Below are positions 50,501 to 60,661 of a DNA stretch of 64,000 bases, piece by piece. Below the pieces are notes generated by a model. That model searched no databases. It was not told the origin of the DNA and worked only from the letters and a program-made list of their open reading frames with translations. Within the stretch, counting starts at the first letter, position 1; every line of letters begins with the position of its first letter. Source of the stretch: Candidatus Poseidoniaceae archaeon (GTDB lineage: Archaea > Thermoplasmatota > Poseidoniia > Poseidoniales > Poseidoniaceae); assembly GCA_949372875.1 (NCBI GenBank), contig CASIAW010000001.1, positions 186,001 through 250,000 of the forward strand, given 5' to 3'. A program made the position numbers and the translations under genes.

Positions 50501-53300
50501 CCTCTCCATGAACGGTTCGAACCTTGAATTGACCGGAACAAGTAGTGGCATTGGAGTCGGCACACTCTCACTCCAACTCCCCCCCAACACGGTACCTTAT
50601 CGACATGTTTTCTCTACAACAGATCTCCAAGAAAACCATTCAAATTTAACCTTCTCTCTCCAAGTTTTGCAGATTTATAGGTCACAAGCAACCCTGCTTG
50701 AGCCACTGCCAGCATCGCTTGGCGAGAGTGTTTCGATGAATGTTACAGAACCACAGAATATTCGATTGAAACTAGAGAATCCTGGAAACGGTATTGATGA
50801 GTTTATTCTTACTGCTCAAGCAAACCGGATATCTGGGGAAACGAATGCACCCCCTGTAACATTCAATTTCATATCACAAGAACAGCGTTCGCTTGGTCCA
50901 CTCGCCTACACAATTGCTACTGTAGAAGTAACATTAGGTGCTGATGTTCCTGCTCAGACGCCAATTCAACTGGAGTTCTACTGGACCTCACTGGGTGACA
51001 CATCCGTATCTGATATGGTGACCTTACTGGTCGAAGCAGAGCCAGACCATCGTTGGGACATTAATATCACATCAGGCTCAGAGTTACTGGTATCGCCTGA
51101 AGAAGTCGTCACAGTTGATTTTTCAGCAAAGAATACTGGAAATGCAAATGACACCCTGCGAATTATCCCGACCTTTACTCAGACGTATGCAGGGTCAGAC
51201 ACTTCTGTGTGGAGTGCCCCAATATTCGATGGCTTACCACTGGAAGTGAACGAAACAAACACATATTCGATGGAATTTAAAGTACCAGCAACCGCATGGG
51301 CTGAATCAACTGCGCAAATGCAATTTGGAGTCTATTCAGGTGACATTTGGATTGAAAACATTCAGTTGAACATTACTGTTCTCCACGAGTCCGGATGGAG
51401 ATTTAACCTCGCAAATACTTCGCTAACAATCGACCCTGCTGGCCAAAATTTGACGCTCACTGTCGATCAACTTGGAAATTCCCCAACTGCACCTTATTTT
51501 GCTAAAGCTGGAGCTGGATGGAACATAACATATCCCGAGAGTGGCGAAACAGTTCAGCCATTTGAGTCAAGTTCAGTTACAGTATTTGTCACCCCTCCAA
51601 TCGGGTCAGTAGCCGGTGAAATCGGTATCCTCAAACTGAGGATAAGTGATTCGAACGGGGCAGGTTCAACCATCCAAGAGATACCAGTTCGAGTCGGTAA
51701 TGCGCCAAATATTTCAATCGGACACAAAGGTATTTGGAAAATCAATGACCAAGGCGGAATGCCTACTGCCTGGGTTGAAAACAACGGTAATGACATAGCA
51801 GTACTTCAATTTGGCATTTCAGGTTTGCCAACAGGCTGGACGGTTGAGGGAGCAACTCAAATGGTAATTGCTCCGAATCAACTTACTGGAATCCCAATGA
51901 GTCTCATCCCAACCTCAGATTGGGATGGTGAGAGGTTCATTGCATCGCTTGAAGTTACACACCCGGTTCTTGGTCTGCAACTCTACGATATGGAAATTGA
52001 AAGGGGAATTCTTGCTTTTGCTTCCACGCCAGTATTACATGCCGCTTATGGCACACAGGTAAGCATTATACTCAATTCAAATGTGAGTGAAGATGGACTT
52101 TCGAGTACCGCTGTGTTCTCAATCAATGAGAATTCTATTACGACAACTATGGGAGATGAACGAAGCGAAATCATTCTGGTTTCGAGTATTGACTCGAGTG
52201 AGTCAATCTCACTCTATTTGGCGGGCTACCGGCTCCCAGATGTTGAGGCTGATTGCAACCTGGATGCGACAGCCTTCTCACTACTGGGATTAGAAGCGCT
52301 CAACGGACGAGTAGGTGAGTGCTCAATCACTTCGAATGAACAAGAAGTGCAAGCCACACTTATGTTGGTAAGTAACAGTGGTGAGCGAATTGAATTGCTG
52401 ACCAATTCGATTCATCTCGGTGCGTTGGAAAACGGCACATTCGAAGTGAATGTTTCAGATTGGACACCGGAGGCCGCCGGTGCCTTGGAAATTGAAGTCA
52501 TTGTGATAGATTCATACGGTAGAATTCTTGATTCTCAAACAGTCACTACAGTTTCAAGAAGCAGTGGCTGGAACATAGGAATCAATTCTTTTACATCTGA
52601 AAATGGTGAATTGGAAATAAGTATTCTGCGAACAGGATATCAACGGCTTGAAGACGTTACATGTCGTATCCAAATTCAAAGTCTTGACTCGGATTGGTCA
52701 ACGACTCGCATTGTCGATATTGTGACACCTGATTACACTCCGACATTTATCATTAAAGAGACAATGGGAATTAACATTGAATCGGATAACATACTCGAAT
52801 ACAGGCTCGAAGCAACTCTCTCATGCGACTCACCCTATGACATCGATGACAATCCAGATGATGATACTGCAACAGCTCGATACTCAAAGGACAGTCAATC
52901 TGTAGTTGAGCAAGGAGATATTTTGGTCAGCATCGTTGTGGCAAGTCTGTTACTCATCATCGCATTCTTTGGTGGAGCATTTACCAAAAATCCTTCTGAG
53001 ATTCTACCAACGAAGAAGGAAGAAGTAAAGCCTTTACCTAAAGTATCTGAAAAAGGGCCAGAAGAAGTTGATGAAATCGAAGATGAATTCTCGTTCGTAT
53101 TTGAAGAAGATTCTGTGATAGAAACAAAGAAAGTAGAGATGGTGGAAATTCCTAAGGAGGAAGTGATTATTGAAATCGATGAGGAAGAGGACTCAAGTGC
53201 GTCTGGCCGGCTTGCAGCACTCCGTAATGAGATGGACGGAGATACAAAAAACACTCAGAGTCTTGAAGATCGAATGAACAGATTCTTTGCAGACAAGTGA
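47562..53300 (+). CDS. Giant surface protein (about 1912 aa) with FG-GAP/VCBS-like repeats, CARDB domain, C-terminal TM and acidic tail
   Basis: IVHDIDADGKPEIIVVYD, WMDINGDDKPEIIVAFG, VADMDGDGILDILVGD; CARDB GQFSNIGTIENDDDLDVVLMLNG..VTMILDVNGNITESREDNNMAT; terminal TM then Glu-rich tail. Confidence 0.85.
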   Translation: MMTSKRMQRTGKIAYAIVPLLLLILASVSPVLLSTIQSEKSLNETPQLMQTSGNESWLGDTQPWGQYARTPTRNGTMPAHGPDGGPGEGSVDDVTIYGIIDSPTVNWVGRDGGGDSYGSIIADFSQSVTAPNAAIERCGKDELFAVTVYNDGTESYLTILSGDDAKTAWEVNLGQTNEVRSTPIVHDIDADGKPEIIVVYDTSSALQIEMWSPELSCTESGWQKSGHSNEKVWSYSDSDYRIGISSPHTPSSQTNHRSVTQPLLADLELDGTPELVLAVVDESSEDPTVLSFSLTTSVPSDPDWDVSLDRGTHPSDPTWAALDSSTTAIVLTTIDSNSGNMWVWRIDGASGSLDWERVALQGTDSDSDSPRLRLPGPVIVQLDNDDAPEMILTVPTDSNGATSGSGARFIGMELTSTSEIFNFRAQNGYADAQPLPIDTSGDGLHDRLCWVTWYSESSISFNRKGMTGCHDISLTTPLKEWTRDLQRGNGNDNDEIAVSSPIWMDINGDDKPEIIVAFGQRLWGFDGDTGASADINNAWSSPLAMPHRVWASPAVADMDGDGILDILVGDILVSQSDADFAPLADQRGISFNPTEPDPGQQVTITGQFSNIGTIENDDDLDVVLMLNGNEIARERFDDVEPVSPSGEGGPLTFSAVITAELGIHNVTMILDVNGNITESREDNNMATTELTIVEPYVARIDLPIDTPRISPGSTEVVSVELLALGSRTADWTLSWDDSALPSGWTFDLANGADIQPTLTPNTPVNIAFNAGIPNDALGDENSFIDFTLTLDQDSTITTEIQMPIEVLRTRGLSVTGPSGLGMSQGYGRIQGVANAWMVVENLGNAQESTTSIDWTAPSWGGSPSLHNAEGDEIFALTLNPKEDIELFAHLDVPVSASLGSTTSTTLTLCIGSGSETLCQELEILFTAVTTTVSPVHSRSLPNTTLSWEIHADLPESGILQWNMVDAQMVMTNWQWSTSGDLSMNGSNLELTGTSSGIGVGTLSLQLPPNTVPYRHVFSTTDLQENHSNLTFSLQVLQIYRSQATLLEPLPASLGESVSMNVTEPQNIRLKLENPGNGIDEFILTAQANRISGETNAPPVTFNFISQEQRSLGPLAYTIATVEVTLGADVPAQTPIQLEFYWTSLGDTSVSDMVTLLVEAEPDHRWDINITSGSELLVSPEEVVTVDFSAKNTGNANDTLRIIPTFTQTYAGSDTSVWSAPIFDGLPLEVNETNTYSMEFKVPATAWAESTAQMQFGVYSGDIWIENIQLNITVLHESGWRFNLANTSLTIDPAGQNLTLTVDQLGNSPTAPYFAKAGAGWNITYPESGETVQPFESSSVTVFVTPPIGSVAGEIGILKLRISDSNGAGSTIQEIPVRVGNAPNISIGHKGIWKINDQGGMPTAWVENNGNDIAVLQFGISGLPTGWTVEGATQMVIAPNQLTGIPMSLIPTSDWDGERFIASLEVTHPVLGLQLYDMEIERGILAFASTPVLHAAYGTQVSIILNSNVSEDGLSSTAVFSINENSITTTMGDERSEIILVSSIDSSESISLYLAGYRLPDVEADCNLDATAFSLLGLEALNGRVGECSITSNEQEVQATLMLVSNSGERIELLTNSIHLGALENGTFEVNVSDWTPEAAGALEIEVIVIDSYGRILDSQTVTTVSRSSGWNIGINSFTSENGELEISILRTGYQRLEDVTCRIQIQSLDSDWSTTRIVDIVTPDYTPTFIIKETMGINIESDNILEYRLEATLSCDSPYDIDDNPDDDTATARYSKDSQSVVEQGDILVSIVVASLLLIIAFFGGAFTKNPSEILPTKKEEVKPLPKVSEKGPEEVDEIEDEFSFVFEEDSVIETKKVEMVEIPKEEVIIEIDEEEDSSASGRLAALRNEMDGDTKNTQSLEDRMNRFFADK

Positions 53301-53313
53301 GAAGCAAGGGCTT

Positions 53314-54030
53314 ATGACAGAGTCACGATGGCAAGTCAATATGGACCTCAAGCAGTTTGATGGTGGGACCTCTCCGTTTATCACACTCGATGCTTGTAAT
53401 GGTGAACGTGCTGAATCGGTTCTCTATGCATTGGAGGCACACGCCAAGGGCGAAGTTGAACTATGGACCAAACTCATACAAAGAGACAATGTGTTGAAAT
53501 TGAGACTTTTAGATCAAGGCATAAGCAATCCCGAATTACGAGAAAACATACCCTGGGATGACGTTTCACTTCTGTTTACATCATCGGTCGAACTTTCCAA
53601 GGAAGGTTCACCCATGCCCATTGCAGATGCCATACTCAGAGAAAAAATTGGTCGTTTCCCATGGGGTGATGGATCACTCATCAATTACATGCATGAATTC
53701 ATACGTCCAAACGCTAACCGACCTAACGCAAAAGGCTCAGACGGATATGAAACGATTGTTCGACTTTTAGAAATACTATCTCAACGATGTGGACCTTCAA
53801 ACCTTGGCCATGATGGATATCAAAACGGAAAAGCCGGCTTAGACATTCGGGGTTTTCTTGACAGCGAACAAGTGAGAGACCTTCGGTTAGCACTCTCAGG
53901 TCGCTCTTGGAGCGTGACAGCAGAAGAAGCAATCGATGGAGGAATGCGTGACGTGAGTCGTAACCTCATTGCAATCTTACGTGCTGCAGAACGACGAGAT
54001 GTTGGCGTCATACTACGCTCGCATTCATAA
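53314..54030 (+). CDS. Hypothetical protein
   Basis: ORF just downstream of the giant surface protein on the same strand; no known motif. Confidence 0.65.
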   Translation: MTESRWQVNMDLKQFDGGTSPFITLDACNGERAESVLYALEAHAKGEVELWTKLIQRDNVLKLRLLDQGISNPELRENIPWDDVSLLFTSSVELSKEGSPMPIADAILREKIGRFPWGDGSLINYMHEFIRPNANRPNAKGSDGYETIVRLLEILSQRCGPSNLGHDGYQNGKAGLDIRGFLDSEQVRDLRLALSGRSWSVTAEEAIDGGMRDVSRNLIAILRAAERRDVGVILRSHS

Positions 54031-54936
54031 TCAGAACGATTGTGATGTGAGCCTCTCATACATTGAGGCATACAAACTCGCAGTTTGGTCAATGACTTCT
54101 TGCGGCAGTGCTGGAATAGGCGGGTCAGTCGTACCTGCATCACGGGCCACTTTCAAGACGGCTTGATGACCAGTTTCGATGTAATGTGTTCGAACAGATT
54201 CCTTTGACAGCTCAATACATTCACCATTTGCGTATGCTTCAGCGTCCCACCAGCGATCTTCATCAAGGGTTCCGAAGGTATCAACCAAGACCACTTTGCG
54301 ACCAGGCCCAAGTGCGAACTCCTTCTTACCATCAACATGGATAAGTCCGTTCTTAGCGGCTTCACGTTCAATGAGAGCATCGACTTTGAGAACAGCCTCA
54401 AAAATAGTTTCCAATTCTTCTTCAGTGATGTTTGAAATTTCAAGAGCCTCTTCATTCGTGATGTTTCGGTCATAGGCTTCGAATTTTGTCGTAACTTCAA
54501 GAAAAGGTTTGGAGAGTTTAGCACCATATTCACAATCTTCAGAAACACCCAATTGCTCAGCAGTCAATTCACCACGCTGGAAACGTCTCCAGGCTGAACC
54601 CGAGAGATAATGTCGGCAAATAATTTCTAATGGGACAAAGACCCATTCCATGTCGCGAGGAATCATCCCCGGTTCCTTGATGACTTCGACCTTGCGGACA
54701 AGACAACGGTCAGCAGCGTTAACTTCCACCAAGTGGGTACCGCAAATCCCTTCATTTTCAATCAATTTAAACCAGTGTGCAGTCGTTCTGTTGAGCGATT
54801 CACCCTTACGTGGAATAAGTGAAGGAATAATCTGGTCGAATACTGAAATCTGATTCGTAAACCGAAATTCGAGAATGTCGGGGTCGTCTGTCGACCAAAC
54901 TTGCTTGACTTTACCTTGATAGAGCATCTCTGCCAT
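54031..54936 (-). CDS. purC: Phosphoribosylaminoimidazole-succinocarboxamide synthase
   Basis: LYQGKVKQVWSTDDPDILEFRFTNQISVFDQIIPSLIPRKGESLNRTTAHWF, LSGSAWRRFQRGE, KFEAYDRNITNEEAL, LVDTFGTLDEDRWWD. Confidence 0.95.
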   Translation of the reverse strand: MAEMLYQGKVKQVWSTDDPDILEFRFTNQISVFDQIIPSLIPRKGESLNRTTAHWFKLIENEGICGTHLVEVNAADRCLVRKVEVIKEPGMIPRDMEWVFVPLEIICRHYLSGSAWRRFQRGELTAEQLGVSEDCEYGAKLSKPFLEVTTKFEAYDRNITNEEALEISNITEEELETIFEAVLKVDALIEREAAKNGLIHVDGKKEFALGPGRKVVLVDTFGTLDEDRWWDAEAYANGECIELSKESVRTHYIETGHQAVLKVARDAGTTDPPIPALPQEVIDQTASLYASMYERLTSQSF

Positions 54937-54987
54937 AAATCAAAACCAGAGTAATAGGTCTTTGAACGTTTCACAAGAATCCGCAGG

Positions 54988-55650
54988 TCAAATCAAACCG
55001 AGGGCGTCTTCCATTCGGTTTAATTCTGGACCTGTTGTTTCAGTCCCAGCCATAGCACCGTTGTTACTTGCACATACGCCAGCACCAACATAGGGCGAAC
55101 CGAAAGCCACGGTGCCTACCATAGGAGGAACGCCAAGTACCTCTTGGATGAGAAGCACTTCTTCAGGAGTAACGTCAGGATGAAGAAGAACACCTTGATC
55201 ATTGCATACACCAACGCTGCCTACGACATCTTGTCCAGCAACGGTCGATACGCCTACTTGAACACCCATAACATCAGCCATAATTTCGAGACCGTCAGTA
55301 GGAATACTTGGAGAAGCAATAGCACCTCGCTCATTGACTAAAAGGAGATTTCCAGCAGTGTTCACACCACCTTCCATAACCACAACGTCCCCAAAGGAAG
55401 TTAGCATGTCAATATCGGATTCTGTTGCAATATCTGCAACGGCCATTCCACGAGAATTACCGGCAACTAAAGCACCGATGAGGTTTGATCCACCAATTGA
55501 AACTGGATGACGTTCAAGTTGCAAAGTTGCATCAAGAATTTCCAGAACATGTTGAGGTAATTCAAGAGGATGAAGCAACACATTGCCAACTGCTGCAAGC
55601 TGAATTCCAACTTGGTCACTTCCAAAAATGTCTGCAGTATCGATTGGCAT
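54988..55650 (-). CDS. eif6: Translation initiation factor aIF-6
   Basis: IGGSNLIGALVAGNSRGMAVADIA, VMEGGVNTAGNLLLVNERGAIASP, GVSTVAGQDVVGSVGVCNDQGVLLHPDVT, GSPYVGAGVCASNNGAMAG. Start MPIDTAD preceded by GGAGG. Confidence 0.95.
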   Translation of the reverse strand: MPIDTADIFGSDQVGIQLAAVGNVLLHPLELPQHVLEILDATLQLERHPVSIGGSNLIGALVAGNSRGMAVADIATESDIDMLTSFGDVVVMEGGVNTAGNLLLVNERGAIASPSIPTDGLEIMADVMGVQVGVSTVAGQDVVGSVGVCNDQGVLLHPDVTPEEVLLIQEVLGVPPMVGTVAFGSPYVGAGVCASNNGAMAGTETTGPELNRMEDALGLI

Positions 55651-55704
55651 GAGGGTTCCTCCAAGCAGAGCGTGTTGAGTGTTGGTTATGGTTCTATTGA
55701 ACGC

Positions 55705-55737
55705 AAAAAAGGCCGGCACTCCAAAGGAGCACCGGCC
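55705..55737 (-). terminator. Intrinsic-terminator-like hairpin plus U6 after 5S rRNA
   Basis: Minus-strand RNA GGCCGGUGCUCC-UUU-GGAGUGCCGGCC-UUUUUU: 12 bp including a tandem U.G/G.U, followed by U6. Confidence 0.7.
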
Positions 55738-55742
55738 TAGCG

Positions 55743-55756
55743 CCCACCGAAGTGGG
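55743..55756 (-). other. Short C(UUCG)G tetraloop hairpin between 5S and terminator
   Basis: Minus strand CCCAC-UUCG-GUGGG. Confidence 0.7.
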
Positions 55757-55768
55757 ATTTTGAGGATA

Positions 55769-55924
55769 GATTCGAGGAGAAAGAAGAGGGGCACAGTGAC
55801 TTCCTTTCCCGTGGACTCTCGTACCACAGTATTGGGATAGACGCAGGCAGGCTTGACTTCTGGGTTCGGAATGGGACCAGGTAAACACTACCGCTGTGAC
55901 CGTGCACCCATCTTCCTTCGAATC
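55769..55924 (-). other. Predicted pre-5S processing helix (inverted repeats flanking 5S)
   Basis: GAUUCGA-AGGAAGA (55911-55924) pairs with UCUUCUU-(UCUCC bulge)-UCGAAUC (55769-55787). Confidence 0.7.
55788..55909 (-). rRNA. rrf: 5S ribosomal RNA
   Basis: Minus strand GGGUGCACGGUCACAGCGGUAGUGUUUACCUGGUCCCAUUCCGAACCCAGAAGUCAAGCC...; helix I GGGUGCAC...GUGCCCC. Confidence 0.93.
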
Positions 55925-55988
55925 GGATCTATGAGTACGACGATAAACGTCGCAATGAAATATGAATTGGCATGAATTATTAGACGAA

Positions 55989-56003
55989 GGGCACTCAAGG
56001 TGC
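55989..56003 (-). other. 3' strand of predicted pre-23S processing stem
   Basis: GCACC-UU-GAGUGCCC pairs with GGGCAUUC-UCC-GGUGC at 59053-59068; flanking AUAC/GUAU extends it by 4 bp. Confidence 0.65.
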
Positions 56004-56036
56004 GGATACATACGAAAAAAAGATGCTCGAACGTTA

Positions 56037-58873
<2,837 letters not shown>

Positions 58874-59052
58874 TGTATGTTATCACACACCATATGAGTA
58901 ACCCTTCGGTATCTAATTCATGCCAATTCGGCTTCCACAGAAAACCGCCTCCTCAGGGACGGTTCTCCTCTGCCCTTCCCCCGATACATGGCGTACCAGG
59001 GTGCTTAAGCATCCCCCCGACTTACCACCTCTATATCAACGAATCGGTATGA
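58874..59052 (-). ncRNA. Unassigned structured leader RNA upstream of mature 23S (possible ncRNA)
   Basis: Lies between the processing stem and 23S helix 1. Hairpins: GAGAACCGUC-CCUGAGGA-GGCGGUUUUC (10 bp), GGG-GA-UGC-UUAA-GCA-CCC, UGUGUG-AUAA-CAUACA. No conserved 5S, SRP or RNase P motif recognised. Confidence 0.45.
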
Positions 59053-59068
59053 GCACCGGAGAATGCCC
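59053..59068 (-). other. 5' strand of predicted pre-23S processing stem
   Basis: GGGCAUUC-UCC-GGUGC: 8 bp + 3x2 internal loop + 5 bp (+ UC/CC loop + 4 bp) with the 55989-56003 side. Confidence 0.65.
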
Positions 59069-59220
59069 GTAAAAAATGAACTGTAAAATGCACCATTGCT
59101 CTCCATTGAGTGAGTGAAAGTTTTCCTCAATCTCAAGCGAAAAATTAACCACTTATTTCACCTCAAAAGTAGATTGAAAAAGTCAGGAAATTAGGAATTT
59201 ACGCACTGAAAATCTGTAAA

Positions 59221-60606
59221 TTAAGAGGAGAGCTTAGAGATGTTCGAACGGATCGTTTCATCTTGAGGAACCATGTTGAGGACTTCCAAAGCCCGCCCAC
59301 TTTCACCAAGACTAACCAAGGATGCGGCTTCTAAATTTGCACTTTCGGGCGTTTTCGGATGACTTTTTTCATGCATATTGAGCAAATTAAGCGCTTTTTC
59401 TGCACGACCACTTACAAGGAGTGCGTGCGATAAGTTGAGCAAAATAGTAGAGTTCGTAGGTGATGCTTTGGCTGCCTCACGCAGTGCGAGAATTGATGAT
59501 TCAAATTGAGTTGAGGCGAGTTGTTGGACCTCTAAGTCAGCACTCTTCGCCATAACCAGTGCACGTTGTAAAAGTGCGAGTCCATAGTTGTTGAAAACTG
59601 CTGAATCACCCGGCATTTTAGCTGCCATTTTTTGGAAGGCTATTGCTGCTTGGGCCCAAGATTCTTGCCCAATTGCATAAAACCCTTCAGCCAATGTTTC
59701 TTCGAGTTCCGGAAGGCCGTCGAGATTCACACCGAGTGCCCGGGCTGGATGGAGGTCGAGTGAAATCACACCAGAATCGGGATGCAAATCTTCACTCCCA
59801 GTTGTGTGAAGGAAGGATTCACTTGGTTCATCAGAAGTGTGAACAACTTCGACTATTTGCTCTTCCATTGCATAGAGTAGTTCCATATCCACTGGAGAGG
59901 CATCAATTCTCCACATGTCTGGAACCTCCCCTAACTGAGAGTTTACAGGGGATGCTACTGAGGAAGATGCAGAGGATATTACTTCAGGTGTGACTCGTAA
60001 TGGTTCAGGTTCGAATGCCGGCAGAACCTGGTCTTCTTCGATGGTTACGGGAAGTTGAACCATCGGTGGCGTCTCCACAATGGGAGAGGGTATTGAAAGA
60101 GGTAAAGGTACTTCCAACGGACTCTGAGCGGGAGGAGATTCTCTTACGTTCTCTTCCACAAGAGGTATGTCCTCAACGGCTTCTGGAGAAGGGAGAGGTT
60201 CAGGGGCCACAACCGTTTTTGATTCGTTGTGTATGATTGCTTCTGTTGTGGCAACATCACTAACAAGGGGCAAAGCATCTTCTGAACCGTCAAACGGCAT
60301 ACCGCTCGAGTAACTACCGACACCAAATGGAAGTCGAGCGAGGTGTGTATTTGACTCGCCTGAGAATCCAAAGGGGAGACTTCCTTCGATAGATTTCGGC
60401 ACTTCTTCAATCTCCGCTTCGTTCGGCGGCTCAATACCTTCAAGTTCATACCAAGAAGCAACAGCCTCATCAAGGCCGGGTACTTCTGTCGGAAGTGAGG
60501 ATTCATCACCATCTTCGGCTGCTAAATCTACGAGGAGGAGACTACCACATGCAGGACATGCAGAGCCGCCAAGTGAAAGTAGCCCGCATATTTTACACTC
60601 AAACAT
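59221..60606 (-). CDS. Zinc-ribbon + disordered linker + TPR protein
   Basis: N-terminal MFECKICGLLSLGGSACPACGSLL, Pro/Glu/Val-rich middle, C-terminal TPRs (FYAIGQESWAQAAIAFQKMAAKMPGDSAVFNNYGLALLQRA). Confidence 0.75.
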   Translation of the reverse strand: MFECKICGLLSLGGSACPACGSLLLVDLAAEDGDESSLPTEVPGLDEAVASWYELEGIEPPNEAEIEEVPKSIEGSLPFGFSGESNTHLARLPFGVGSYSSGMPFDGSEDALPLVSDVATTEAIIHNESKTVVAPEPLPSPEAVEDIPLVEENVRESPPAQSPLEVPLPLSIPSPIVETPPMVQLPVTIEEDQVLPAFEPEPLRVTPEVISSASSSVASPVNSQLGEVPDMWRIDASPVDMELLYAMEEQIVEVVHTSDEPSESFLHTTGSEDLHPDSGVISLDLHPARALGVNLDGLPELEETLAEGFYAIGQESWAQAAIAFQKMAAKMPGDSAVFNNYGLALLQRALVMAKSADLEVQQLASTQFESSILALREAAKASPTNSTILLNLSHALLVSGRAEKALNLLNMHEKSHPKTPESANLEAASLVSLGESGRALEVLNMVPQDETIRSNISKLSS

Positions 60607-60661
60607 GCACTGCCTCGGTACAACTAACGGGGTTAAGCACTTCAAATCAACGCTTCTGAGT

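Noticed and set aside
55651-55827. N-terminal extension of the aIF6 ORF
   Set aside because: It would run through the terminator hairpins into 5S rRNA; conserved aIF6 homology and a GGAGG SD support the start at 55650.
58874-59052. SRP RNA or RNase P RNA identity for the 23S leader
   Set aside because: Looked for the SRP helix-8 signature and RNase P CR I/IV/V motifs and saw none; left as unassigned.
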